Assembly (NCBI RefSeq): GCF_958298935.1
Contig: NC_084925.1
Coordinates: 17,791,001-17,855,000 of the forward strand
DNA: 64,000 bases
Direction of reading: 5' to 3'
Origin: Phragmites australis
Lineage: Eukaryota > Streptophyta > Magnoliopsida > Poales > Poaceae
The translations under genes and the position numbers were made by a program. The notes under the pieces were generated by a model, which was not told the origin of the DNA, did no database searches, and was given only the letters and a program-made list of their open reading frames with translations. This document shows, piece after piece, positions 22,736-34,624 of the stretch. Position 1 is the stretch's first letter, and every line of letters begins with the position of its first letter.

Positions 22736-25664
22736 TGTAACACCCAAAATTTAAACATTTGCAATAGTTTAAAATTTAGCTAGAATTTTTAAATAGGAGT
22801 TGTAATTTTGTTCAATAGAAGAAATTAATTTCTAAGTATAAATTTGACATAGGTTATATAAGTTTGATGCATTCATGCCGTTGTAGTTGCAATAGGGTTT
22901 TTGTGTGGAAAAAGTTTGCAAAAGTCACTAGCAGTTGCTTGTTCAACCCCTTTCGAAATTGTTCAAAAATCTTAAAAGAAAAACCTTTGCAAAATTGGAA
23001 AATGCTTTCGGGCTGTTTTTCCTTCCCCGGCCCACCTTCTCCATTTTTCCCTATCTCTTTTACCCTCCTGAGTGGGCCGCCTCTCCTCCCTTACGTTGGG
23101 CCGCGCTGAGCCAGCCTACCGCACCCCTGAGCCAGCACCTACCCCGCCTTCTCTCTTTGCTAAGCGGGCCCAGCTGGAGCCAAGCCACTGCGCCCAGCCG
23201 CCCGACCCGAGCCGCCCGCCAGCCAACTCTGCTTCTCCTTCCTCCCGCCACATGGACCTGCCCCAAATCCCGCGTGCCGTTCAAAACGCCACCTCCCCGA
23301 TCTGTTTCACTCCAATTAAAGCCCGTGGCCACGATCCCTGCCCCCTAATCACTCATTCTCGGCCGTTTCCCCCTCCTTAACCCCTCTTAAATGCGGAAAT
23401 CATCGCATTTAAGTAAATCAAGGCCGTCGGCCATTTCTCTTCAAATCCGGCCGATGCCCTTCCCCTCTCATGCATATAAGCCGCCCATTTCATCCCTTGG
23501 AAGGTTCCGCACCCATTCCATCCTCTCTCACCCCGTTTTCCACTCGGTTTTACCACCGGTGCCACCTTCTTCCCCACGTCAGTAAGGAAATCTGCCGCCA
23601 TTTTTCTTCGTGGCCGAGCCCCTCTAACTCCTTTTTCTTCCCTCTACGATGTCGCAGGGTCCCCAGAGAAGTTTTCCACTGCTCCTCGGTTCTTCTCCGC
23701 CGCCGGACACCGCCCGCACCTAGCTTCATCCCCGCCAATTGCTCCTCTGCATCGCCGACCGCCCTCAGTCCTTCTCCGCCGATGTGAAGCCCACGATGAT
23801 GATCCCCTTCGCCTCGTCACCCTTTTGCCCTTATCCCTGTCATGATCCATGGTCGGTAGCGCATTTTGTGCTACTCGGGCAATGTTTTGGCGACCCCACC
23901 GCCGTCGGTCAGCTGCCTCCCTGTTCGGTGCCACCCGGCCAAGCCCCTATTGAAACCTGGCCGTCCGATTTTCATCTGTTGGCCAAAATAGAATACCCCT
24001 TCGTTTGTGTAACCGGTCCACCATGGACTAGTAGACTCACCCTAAGGCCAAGGTCCACAGGCCCATGGGCATTTTCCATGCGCTTTTCCAATAGAAAAAT
24101 AAATTGGTTTGTTTTATGACATCATAAATAGAATTTTCAATATAAAATCATTTCGGTTTATTCTCAGAAATCAAGTAAAATTTGCAGAAAAGCCCCTAGA
24201 ACTTCAAAAGCTTATAACGTTTTGCTCGTAGCTATGATTTGGGCGGTTTTCGCGCTCAAATTCTTGTAGCGTCGTGTAGAATCTTTTATAGGGTTTCTAC
24301 CTAGTTTCAATACTATATGGTATGCTGTTCTTAGTAGTTTCTGTTGTATGCTTTTTCTGGTATGTCGTTTAGGAGGTGAGCGGTTCGGGAATCTTCAAGA
24401 TCAAGCATTCGAGGACTTTGAATAACCCTCCGCTGAAGGCTAGTGTCCTTGAACATTTTGCCCCTATTTTAGGAATCATGTGTTGCTATTTTATTCCTTC
24501 TATGTATGCTTGTCTAAATTGGAATCCTATGTTAGGGTTTACTAACTTTCTATGATCATTCCTTGTCGCCATTGTTTAACCTTGGGTTAAAATGGGTAGT
24601 ATATACTAGTGCAGTCATAGTTGGGGAAAATGTTAATCTTTACTAATGTCTATGAAACATAAATCGGGAGTGGTAATCTTTTGTAGAAACATGGTATAGG
24701 GATCCTAACATGATGGTTGGTTCGAGGTGATCCTAACAGGTTCTTGAATATGTAACCAAGTGAATCCACACAACCACGAGGCCTAACACAACCATGAGGC
24801 CTATATGGGTATGGCCTTTCCAACTAATTAGCCAACCCTCTAACTCTGTGGGCACAAGAGGGGGCTTCTCCACTACTGTAATCATCTGTTAGCAGTGAAA
24901 CCTCAGTGGGTGCCTGCAAGTTAGCGGGAGCTTTGTAAAGGCCTTGTAGTGAGACCTCGACTCCGCACCTTAGAAGTGTGAAGCAGCATGGGAATCACAA
25001 CTCGTGGGGAAAGCTCTACAAACTCTGCAGATTACCAATCTGGTCGATCAATCGTGCACACGAACAAAAGCGGACTTGGACTTCTTTAGGATTAGATTGG
25101 TTGGTTGGATAGCTAGGTAATGGAATTACCTGGTGAGTGTTGGTAGTCGGATGGAATCCGATGAGTCAATGTTTTTGTAATAGTGGTGTCTTCACACTTA
25201 GCAAATAGGATCCCTGTTGTTGGAGTCATTAGGTTAAAGTTTGCTTAGTGCAGTTAACCGTGTCTAACCTTTCATTGAATTAAGCACCATAGCATGTTTT
25301 TCCTTCACTTGTGGAGTATATTTTTGTATTCACACCCGTTGTCCCTTTTCTTGCACTCTACCGCTGTTCAAAAGCCGTCAATGAAGCTGCAACCTTTGAT
25401 AATGATGACTTCGACCCAGAGTTGTTGTTCTATGCTAGAGTGCCTCTGGTTGATGCCTGTGGAAGATGGAAGCACCACTGGAGCTGAAGATCTTTAGTTC
25501 CTCTGTGTTTTCTTTTAGACCTTTGGTCCTTTTGTATTAAGTTAAATACATTATTGTAATAATGGCACTGTGATGATACACTGATGATGTAAACGCATGT
25601 ATGAAATTTGATCCTGGTATACATGTGTTGTGCCCGGTTTGTTCCTTTAAAACTAGGTGTTACA
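22736..25664 (+). repeat. Solo LTR of family R (chromovirus-like), 2.9 kb
   Basis: Starts TGTAACACCC and ends GGTGTTACA, flanked by the perfect target duplication CCCCT (22731-22735 and 25665-25669). It matches, in the opposite orientation, the LTR at 57565-59607 that borders a chromodomain-bearing pol. No internal region remains. It holds a TATA-like CATATAAGCC near 23472, a GC-rich stretch (23000-24000) and an exon-like block at 24373-24438. There is no gene in it; frames such as 23739-24119 are not conserved with the other copies as far as I can see. Confidence 0.9.
24373..24438 (+). other. LTR micro-exon, family R, solo LTR copy
   Basis: A 66-nt block after GTCGTTTAG and before CTGAAG|GCTAGT. 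It is read in the same phase as its counterparts (NLQDQAFEDFE, then a stop). The donor is GC-type with one change from GCAAGT. It is the most degraded of the six copies. Confidence 0.4.
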
Positions 25665-27888
25665 CCCCTTTGGCCTCATTAGAATCACCCGCAAATCTAT
25701 TGTGCACCAAATTAGTTTTCATTAATTCACTATCATCTCTACCAAGCTTCTTGAAAATTGAGTATGGCCTCAAATTTACAGCAGCTCCACCATCAACAAG
25801 CATCGTAGAAATCTACTTCCTATTAATATGTCCCTTCACATATAATGGCTTCAAATGCCAATATGTCTCCTTTGGCTTCTTAAAAATAGCCTCCTTTGGC
25901 TCCAAGTCCAATTGAGCCACTTCACCTTCATCCATAGCACGAAATTTCGAAGGTAACATAAAAACCATATTTATATCCATACCTTTAATCGGGGAAGCAT
26001 CATTAGTATGCACTAGCAAATCACCATAATAAATAAAATCCTCATCTTCCTTGTCTTCTTGGGTAAGCACTGATGTTGTTGCTGACAAAGGGGCTGTTGT
26101 AGGAGCTGTCATTGCATTTACCTTTGGTCTCCACACTTGCTTCGCGGGGTGCATTGGCTTAACTTCATTGAAAGTATCATCTTGTAACTTTTTAGCTTGC
26201 TGCTCCATTAATTCCTACTTGCGTAGCCGCTACAATCTTCTCTTTTTCGTGTGAGATAAGCCGGAGGGACACCACCTTGGCTGTAGATACTTAGAAGGCG
26301 GCTTGCTGCTACTTGCCTCATAATTATCATCCTTTGGAACAACATAAACAACACTAGATACATTTTCAGATTTGACTGATTTACTGGTAATAACAATAAG
26401 CCTCTTGCCAAGCTCTTCGGCAGCCACTTTCATCGAACCAATTTCAATAATATTAGCAGCAGCGGTCCTTGTTTCAGCAACATTAGAATCTGAAATTTGA
26501 GTAAAAACTCCACTCTCCTTGACCCGGTATATTTTTTTATACTCTTAGCTTATCTAACATCACTAAACTGATTTGTATGCCCCAATCGATTATGGACGGG
26601 ATGTGATATTCTATCAAAAATAGGCCTATGTGGTGTTGTCCAACCCGGATAAAAATAATTTAATTGCGCAGGAGGCGGAGGCATCCACATACCTTGTAAC
26701 CCCATGTTGAGCAAGGAGGAAAAGACATCGGAGGAGGCATCCATGGCCTTGGTGCCAGCCTAAGTGGTGGGTCAGTAGCAGCAACACAATCCTCATTTTG
26801 TTGATGATGATCATGCACTTCTTGCTTCAAAGGTGATCTTGGTCGCTTGAGATTATTTGGCCGATTCATATGAATTTGGACGGGTTTATCTTTTTCATAT
26901 TTGGACAAAAGTTGCATGAAAGTGGGTTTGAATTTCTCAACCTTGTCATGTCCCTTTGCTTTATTAATCGTTCACCTGCCAACCTCCAAATTTTTGGGTT
27001 TGATCATCCTAGCATTGCCATGCCCCCCGGGGGTTGAAGTGTTCAATACAACTTTGATCAATTCCTTGCCTTTGGGAGTCTTCTGAAGTAGTACTTCCCT
27101 TAGCAAATTCTTGTTCTCTCCCAAAGGTGTTGGCCTATCTTCACCAATGATTACATTTTTTCCTTAAGTTGTTTCATCTTGAGCTGGCCGAATTAGAACA
27201 CTCTTGTCTTGGAGATCAATAACATTAATTAGGAACGGTTGCTTGTCAACTTGCATCTTCGAGAATTTCAAATGTCCTTTGTTAATGGGAGATTGAATTT
27301 GTCGACGAAAAATATTGCAATTGTTAGTTGCATGAGAATAAGAGTTATGTCATTTACAATAAGCTTATTTCCTCGATTATTCTAATGGTGGAATTACAAG
27401 ACCATGAGGATGCTTAATTTGTTTTTCTTGTAGCAAATAATAAAAAATCCTATCATACTTGGCAACATCAAAAGTAAATTTAATTTCTTTGTACTTATTT
27501 TTGGGAGGAATCATCTTAAGAGTGGAGCAAACGAATGGTTTAGCCTTAGAAGACCAAGCCCATTCGGCAACACACACATCAACATCATCATTGTTCGAAT
27601 TCTCAGACTCATACTCAAGCATATGAACATTAGGACAATCAACTTTAAATTTATCATTTGATTTCTAAAAATTCCTAGACTCTTTAGCTTGGCTTTCTAA
27701 TGTCAGAGCTCTTTGCAAAACTTGACTAATATCCTGAAATTCATAACCTTCTAGCTTTTCCTTAAGATGATACATCAAACTCGAATAAGCTAATTCGGCT
27801 AAGTCTTTTTCATAAAATGTCAATTTACAGCATTGGTTTTTTGTATCTCTAGACCTTCTAATAAAATCAGCAATAGGTTCATTGTATT
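25665..27888 (-). pseudogene. Host A Gag C-terminal half and start of protease
   Basis: Minus-strand continuation of host A gag. From 27883 it gives the end of the Gag core (FIRRSRDTKNQCCKLTFYE, YEFQDISQVLQRALTLES). Pro-rich and Lys-rich segments follow (about 26920-26550). Next comes a conserved block with YLQPRWCPSGLSHTKKRRL (about 26290-26230) and an acidic segment (EDKEDEDFIYYGDLLV, about 26060). Near 25785 starts the protease with VDGGAAVNL, the DGGA type of Tat elements. Frames are broken many times. The upstream Gag half is at 40511-41717, beyond an inserted element. Confidence 0.8.
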
Positions 27889-28766
27889 TGATGAGGGCAC
27901 GCCTGATCTTCCGAAGGTAATATGATAAGTCGATTAGTGGAGTTTCGACGTTGATGATCCAAAAGCTCCGATCAAAACAAATCAAGAACCCTCGCAATCA
28001 CTACACCACTACTCCGTGGTTATCAACCGTGCAAAGACGCGGTTGACCTCGCCAAGAAAGTTTTTTCTGCAAGCGAATCGAGAACACAAGCAAGAATAGG
28101 TAGATGCAATCTGAATATTGCTGATTACCAATGAAGCACTTGAGGTTGGGGTAAACAAATCGATAAACGACGAAACTGTATTAAACAGAATAATCTACGT
28201 AAAACCCAAGCCTAAACTACGATGGCTACTATGCATATATAGGGGGGGCGTGAGGAGGTCGATCTAGGGTTGTGCGACTGTGGAGAGAGGCGTGCACAAC
28301 CGGACTCCGACTCCAACACAATTACAAAACCTGGCCGGGTTCAAAATGGTGACGCATCACCTTATTCCTTTGACTCTGACTAAACTATAAGGAATATTTG
28401 GTCGAGCTCATATCCATTGGAAAGAGCTTATCCTAAGCTTTCCAGAATGTCCAAGATGTCTAAAACGGACTTCGTATGAGCGAGTTATGCCCGTTTTACT
28501 GACGTGCTGTCCTGGAACTCGACTTCAACCACGACCACGACTTCGACCATGACCACGATTTCGACCACGACCACGACTAGAGCTCAGCCTTGAGTTCGAG
28601 TAGACTTGTTTTTTAAGGAGTGACGTCTGAGTAAGGTTGTGGTGCTTCTCCCATATTCCTAAAAATAACACAAAAACTTAGTAGTATTCTATTCTTTACG
28701 AAGAAAATATAAACAATAAGGAACGAAATCACCTTGTGTGTATCTGAGAGAGCCGTGCCCTTATCA
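27889..28766 (-). repeat. 3' LTR of the gag-only element
   Basis: 878 bp, plus-strand ends TGATGAGGGCACG...CGTGCCCTTATCA. It pairs with 39647-40505. A short repeat of GACCACGACTTC type lies at 28520-28580. Confidence 0.9.
28520..28580. repeat. Short tandem repeat (GACCACGACTTC type) in the 3' LTR
   Basis: About ten imperfect 6-bp half-units (CGACCA / CGACTT). The 5' LTR has a shorter version at 40271-40319. Confidence 0.85.
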
Positions 28767-28781
28767 TCCTCCCCTTCTTTA
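28767..28781 (-). other. Polypurine tract of the gag-only element
   Basis: On the minus strand AAAGAAGGGGAGGA directly precedes the 3' LTR. It fixes the element's orientation together with the primer site at 39632. Confidence 0.85.
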
Positions 28782-30920
28782 AAACAAACCGCCCTCGGTT
28801 GGCGTATAGCATTGTCTTGCCCATAAATTTCTACACAAAGTAAAATACGCAAGAAACTCTCGTTATGCAATATCATAAATTCTTTATCAAACAATTGCAG
28901 TTCTCTTTGAAACGATTGTACCTGATCATCATTGGCCAACATTGATACAATTTATGCACATGTCACTTCTTGCTCCCCTTCTTTAAAAGAAGTGATATTG
29001 CATCGTAACCTGGTATTGATTTGTATATTCTGTACAGAGAAAGGTAGAGCAATGGTTGTGGAGTATGATAGCCCTTGATGGTTGTATGGTAACAGCCAAC
29101 AAGACTCCCATTCTTGAGAACTATTCTGTAGTTTACAAGTAAAACTAGAAAAACTCGACATGATATTATTAGTGCTATTGCAATCCTCTAGTTGTTCACT
29201 TTGTGGCACAATAATAGGATATCTCATATTTGAACAAATATAAACTCGATGCACCATATATTCTAATTTATCATTGTATTTGCCAATAACATGAAAAGTA
29301 TTCTGTGACAAACATGGTAAGTTAAAATTAAGTTTTAATTGCTCCTCTAAACTATTCATATCACAAAGAATATCAAATTCAATATAACCTAAAGTATTTA
29401 GAGAAGATAGCAATTTCAGTTCTTCTTGCTCACTAGCAATGAATTAAACATGTTTAATTTCAGAACAAGTACTCATTTGTAAAATAAAATTAACATGTTC
29501 ATGCACAAGTTGTGGTTGTGGTATAAGTAAAGCATTACTACACAACTCTTCTTTATCACAAGGAACAACAAGCAAATCATCATGTGACAAAGGTAAATCA
29601 GCAATAGGATCCACTAATGATTGCTGTACAATAGCATGGGTAGTGGGCAATTTCAGCACATCAAAATAATCCTCACCTAGGGTGGGTGTAACACCTTTTT
29701 CATTACCTTTGTTCTCTATCTCAGCTGATATAGGTGCATTAGCATTTGTACCTTGTTGTAACAAGCATGGTGCAGCAAATTTCTCCTCTTTCTCCTTGCT
29801 CTTCTTCTCATTTTCCTTTTCTATTTTGTTCGCATTTTCTATGGGAGGAGATGTAGCAGTGGTGGTGTGGCTTTCAAGCAACTTCTTCTTCTCTTCATCC
29901 ATTGCTTCGTTGATTTTCTTATTCTGCAAAAGGTTAGTGATAGCAGAAGGCAAAGAGCTAGATATATCCTCAATTGAAACTAATGCATCTGTACACTTCA
30001 AGTCATCGCATGGCAGCTCATTATCATAAATTTCAGCAATATCAGATTTAGTGGTAAACATAACACATCCTTGCTGATTTTCAGTCGGCCAAACAGAATT
30101 AAATGATGACTTGATGGTCATGCCCTTCTCTCCCCCTTGAAGCAAAGCTGTCCTCGGCTTTGAACAAGTATGAAGCACTTCTTTCCTCCTATTCATATCA
30201 ATGGTTTTGTTGTCCTTGTTCTCCTAACAATTTTCATCTACAGATCTATTGTCTTAGTTTAAGTGCTGCACTTTCTTATGCAATTCATGTTTAAAAGAGG
30301 ATGGAACAAATCTGTTACGCATAGCAACCTTTAAAGCATTCTATGTCATAGACGCTAATCCATCGATGCTAACTCTATTCCACCAGATGATGGCAAAACC
30401 TTTGAATTCACTAGTGACATGCCTAACTCTATGCACTTTAGGAACTAAATGATCATTAAATTTATGTTCCACTGTCATCTCCTAGTTTAGATATTTTTCA
30501 GCATCATAAGCACCCTCAAAAGATGGTATAGTAAACTTAACCTTAGCAAATGGATCATCATTGACATGTGCATTAAGTTGCTCAAAATTATTACCTCTCA
30601 TACCTTGATGGTTGAAGTTCAATCGGTTCCTTGGTCGTGCATCAAATGTGTCATGGTTGTGCATCTCATTATCATCGACAACCTTATGTTCATGAGCCAC
30701 AACTCGAGGATACACATGCCCTTTGTTCGGTGGGTTGACCAACCGATCAAAGTGTGTATTGAGCATTACAATACTATCATTTAGTCATTGCAACATAGCA
30801 TTTGTTTCCACAAGCTTCATGTTGATGGAGTCATTAATAGTTTGTCGATGATCATCCAACACCATTGTGAGTTCTTCCTTCAAAACACACTCTTTCGCAT
30901 CCTATGTTTCTCCTGCCATG
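28767..30920 (-). pseudogene. Gag-like gene with a long unrecognised C-terminal region
   Basis: One minus-strand frame covers about 30900 to 28613, crossing the polypurine tract into the LTR. The N-terminal part holds a Ty3/gypsy Gag core: FAKVKFTIPSFEGAYDAEKY (about 30550-30495), then FKGFAIIWWNR (about 30400). The next 450 or so codons (30196-28767) are Lys/Glu-rich, then Ser/Asn/Leu-rich (VHRVYICSNMRYPIIVPQ), and match no domain I know. I see no zinc knuckle, protease or RT. In-frame stops (among them 30785, 30482, 29444 and 28952) mostly fit single C-to-T or G-to-A changes. The possible ATG at 30920 is one base out of frame. Confidence 0.65.
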
Positions 30921-31606
30921 GTTAGTAGCAAACAAGAGACAACAAAAATTTATTATCCCTATCGACTACTAGGTGGTGGAGTTTGAAGTGGAATCACTCA
31001 CTCTCAAGCGTCTAACCACGCTCTTGCAAGTGTTCTTACCAATCACAACAAGTGGCACAACCGGTAGCTGGTTCGTGATACCTTATCGGGTGCGAGTGAG
31101 GTAGTTGCAAGGGAAGATACTGTTTTGATCGAGAGAAGGTGTAGTTTGGATAGGTAATATTTAGTAGCAAGGAATAGCAATTAATGAAATCAGATTAGCA
31201 AAGCTGAATAAAAGTCCACAGTACTCATCAAAGTCGCTGGACTGAACACGTTCCTAGAACTAGCTCAAGCAAGCCGAAAACTATAATAGACATAGGCACA
31301 ATGGAACATAATTCGCAATACAAACTGATTCCCTTTTTTTTAATTCTCTCCTTTTTGCACTCTTTGCTTTTTTTTGGCACTCTTTGCTTCTTTTTTTGCA
31401 AATGTGACACAAGCTCAAAAACTCTTATGCTGCCTTTTCTAAGACTAGTGAGGTCTGTGGGTCACAAACTCTTCTACTCTCTCTCTCTCTGAACTTTGGC
31501 TACCTCTGTTTGGGTTATGGTGGTCGGATCCTAAGGTGGGTGACTCTGACTAAGTGATGGGATTCGAAGGTGGGCGACTCCGCTGGCCACCCTCACGAGA
31601 GGCTAC
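30921..31606 (-). other. Leader of the gag-only element, left part, ending in Tat-type sequence
   Basis: AT-rich stretch without a gene. The last 30 or so bases (about 31577-31606) match the sequence before the Tat LTR at 38678 (CCGCTGGCCACCCTC, CGAGAGGCTAC). So a fragment of Tat internal sequence with its polypurine end lies directly before the LTR at 31607. Confidence 0.5.
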
Positions 31607-32090
31607 TGTTGGGGGTCGTTATTAAGGACCCTCGACGGCCCCTTGGCTAAACCAGCTTGGCCTCTTGAAGGCTCAGCCTCCCAAAGGCTTGCTCTCTTGA
31701 AGCCTCGGCCGCCCGAAACCCTGGGCTTCCAGAGTCCTGCCTCCCGAAGGCTCAGCCTTCCAAAGGCTCGGTCTCCCAAAGCCTCGGTCCCCCAAAGCCC
31801 CAGCCTTCCGGAGTCCTGCCTCCCGAAGCCTCAGCCTCCCAAAGGCTCGGTCTCCCGAAGCCTCGGTCCCCCGAAGCCCCGGCCTTCCGGAGTCCTGCCT
31901 CCTAAAGGCTCAGCCTCCCGAAGGTTCGGTCTCTGAAGCCTTGGCCTCCCGAGGCCCCAGCCTTCCGGAGTCCTGCCTCTCAAAGGATTAGCCTACCAAA
32001 CACTCAGTCTCCCGAAGCCTTGGCCTCCCACTGCTCGGGCCGACTTCCCAGATGCTACTGGGTGAGTCATCAGGCCTCAAGAAAGATCTA
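31607..32090 (+). repeat. Tat-derived LTR, left copy, 5' part only
   Basis: Starts TGTTGGGGGTCG and matches 38678-39000. Similarity stops at about 32090 (after GAAAGATCT), where family R LTR-like sequence begins. Confidence 0.75.
31726..32040 (+). repeat. 79-bp tandem repeat in Tat-derived LTR, four copies
   Basis: The block CTTCCGGAGTCCTGC (first copy CTTCCAGAG) recurs at 31726, 31805, 31884 and 31962. Each unit is built of shorter CCTCCCGAAG-like steps. The LTR at 38678 has only two such units. Confidence 0.85.
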
Positions 32091-32248
32091 CCGCTGAGTC
32101 TAAGACGAGTACGCCGCCGAGTCCGAATTGAGTATACCACCGCCCCTGAGAAGACCCAAGCCGCCTATATAAGTAGCCCCACCCACCCTCGGTTTTTCCC
32201 CAAGCCATCTCGCTGAGTTCCATCGCATCTCCATGAAACCCGAGCTCC

Positions 32249-32468
32249 TTGCCACCATTAGCGCCGCCGCTCGACTGCCCTTGCCACTTCGCCACTCCAG
32301 AGCAGTCCAGCGCCATCCGAGGCCACCTTCGGAGCCACGTGCCCGCCCAGAAGCTTTTCTCGGCCTCGCCGTCGCTAATTGACCACCGGAGACCCTCACC
32401 GACAAGTACTCGTGCTGCATCACCGCCTCCGTCGTCAACGACAACCTTCCCGTGCCGCCTAGTCCTCG
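32249..32468 (+). other. Candidate first exon in a family R LTR
   Basis: A GC-rich frame open for 73 codons (no ATG seen in frame) runs to a donor CTCG|GTAAGC at 32468/32469. The frame is in phase 1 there, the phase in which the block at 33219 starts. Translation ends in TTTFPCRLVL. Confidence 0.35.
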
Positions 32469-33218
32469 GTAAGCTTCAAAACAGACTCCCCGTGCTCTCC
32501 TGGTTCTGTTGCGCCACTTGTTGTCGCCGCCGGTGAGTCGGAACCCAATACCAGCGAGCCTTCCGACCGCGCGTCGCCGCAGTCCCCTCGACACCGCCGT
32601 GCTCTTCTTCCCCGACAGCCCGATCCCCTCTGTGTCGTTGGATCTGATCTGCACGGCTTAGATTAGATCCTACCGTACCCCTTCAGCACCCAATCAAACA
32701 GCGCCACGTGTCATATGCTTGAACCCAGTCAGCCGCCTTTGCCACGTCACCATGCCACCTTAGCTGCCACCTCAATCTTCTTGCCTATGTGTCAGGCCAG
32801 TCAGCAGCCACGTATTAAAAGAGATTTTTTAATATAAAAATAATTCCAGATAATTCCTTTAATTGGTAACTTTGTAGTCTAGCCCCTAAACTTTTCTATA
32901 ATTGCAAAGGAGCCCTATCTTTTTACACTTAGATCCCTAAACTTTTCAAAAATTACATATAGGTCCTTCTATTTTTGCAAATAGGTCCCTAAAATTTTTG
33001 TTAATTACAATTAAGTCCTTTTCTTAATTAAAATAAACCCTAAACTTGTTTTTAGCATATCTTTTTCGTCGTAGCTCCGTTTTAAGCGATTCTTGTGCCA
33101 TTAGATTCATTTTTCAGTGCTCTTTCTTTCTAGATAGGTTTTATCTTGTCGTTCTTTTGTCTTGTGCTATGTTCTTAGTGTATCTTGTTTGTATGTTTGC
33201 CGGTATTTGTGTGATTAG

Positions 33219-33293
33219 TCGATAACGCCCCGGATCAATTTGAGGAACAACAATACCAGGGGCAAGAATACATTGAGCAGCAGTAAGGAGAAG
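33219..33293 (+). other. LTR micro-exon, family R, truncated LTR copy
   Basis: A 75-nt block between TGTGTGATTAG and GAGAAG|GCAAGT. In phase 1 it reads an acidic, Gln-rich peptide (QFEEQQYQGQEYIEQQ) with one TAA. Length is a multiple of three, as in the other copies. Confidence 0.5.
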
Positions 33294-34624
33294 GCAAGTG
33301 TCCTTAATCATATTGAACCTATGTTTTAAATATTTTGTTATACAAAATTGCATGCAGTGTTTGTCAAATATGATAGGTAGTCACCTAAATTATGGTTTTC
33401 CCTAGATTTTTCCTTATCATCCCTTGTAACCTAGAGAGTTTATGGTAAGGTGTCTTATGTGTAGAATTGCTTAGCCATGCTTTTGGGATGTTAGGAAGTG
33501 TCATATACATGTTCAGTAGATAAATGCAAGGGTGATGATGAACTTGTTTTAGCAACATGGAACCCTAGGACTTGGGTAAAGAGTTGGTTTGATTATGGTG
33601 GTTTATGTGGTGGTCTTGTGGATACGTTCCAAAAAATTTGTTGGTTTGATAATGGTGGTGGGCTTGTGGATACATTCCAAGCAGAGGTGTTTGGTTTTTG
33701 TTGGTTATCTCCCTGTTGGATAGTCTTTGCCCAAGTATCACATATAAGGACTGGTTCGTGGAGTGACAACCCAAGAACTACCGTACCAACCACAAGGCCG
33801 ATATGGGTAAGACTTAGCATATTGATTAGACACCTGGCTGGCATTTGTTGGAGTACCAGGACCTAATCAATGGATAATGCTTCGTAGTGATCTCCTGGCG
33901 GTACACCATTGGCGTGTGTTAAGTGTGTCATGAACACGTCAACTTGGAAATCACGACTTGTGGGTAAAGTTGGACAACCTCTGCAGAGTGTAAAAACTGT
34001 TCTAACAGTCGTGCTCATGGTTATGAGAGACTTGGATCCTGACATGATTAGATGGTTATGGTCATGGACTTGTTGGTACAGGAGGTACTAGATGGTGATG
34101 GTTTAGGGATGGTTACCTCGGATGGATAGTGGTTGGATGGTTTGGGAATAACTTTCATTTAACAAGTGCTTAATGATTTTCAATTACTTTACTGTTTCAC
34201 TTACTCGCATTTATGCAAAAGTACCATGTGTTAGCCTATTCTTGATATAAGCCTGCATATCATTATTTTTTCCACACTTGCTGAGTACTCTATGTGCTCA
34301 CCCTTGCTATCATCTCCTACAAAACATATGTTGCTCAGTGCAAGATTTTCGAGACTTCCAAGACGATGACCTGGTGTTCTAGGAGCGTGTCTTCCGGTCA
34401 GAGCCTGTGGAGTGCTTGGTAGCCGAAGCTTTCGTCCTGGTGCCATAATTTAGAGACCGTCGTTTAGCTTTTAAAGTTGTTTAGGTGAAGTCTTTTGTAA
34501 GAAGTGAACGATTGTAAGTTAAAGTATTACTTTTGTTATTTCACCTATGACGTCCTTATGTGTGTTAAACTTCTTGGGCACACATAAGCCGCACTTGGTT
34601 TTATCCATTAAAACCGGGTGTGAC

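Larger units (their letters stand above)
32091..34624 (+). repeat. Family R LTR, 5'-truncated
   Basis: Ends GGGTGTGACA like family R LTRs. It shares blocks in order with 22736-25664 and with the reverse of 57565-59607, for instance CTGGTTCGTGGAGTGACAAC at 33753. The usual TGTAACACC start is missing. TATA-like CCTATATAAG lies near 32164, followed by a GC-rich part with a phase-1 donor at 32468 and the exon-like block at 33219. The left edge is inferred from where Tat LTR similarity ends. Confidence 0.65.
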
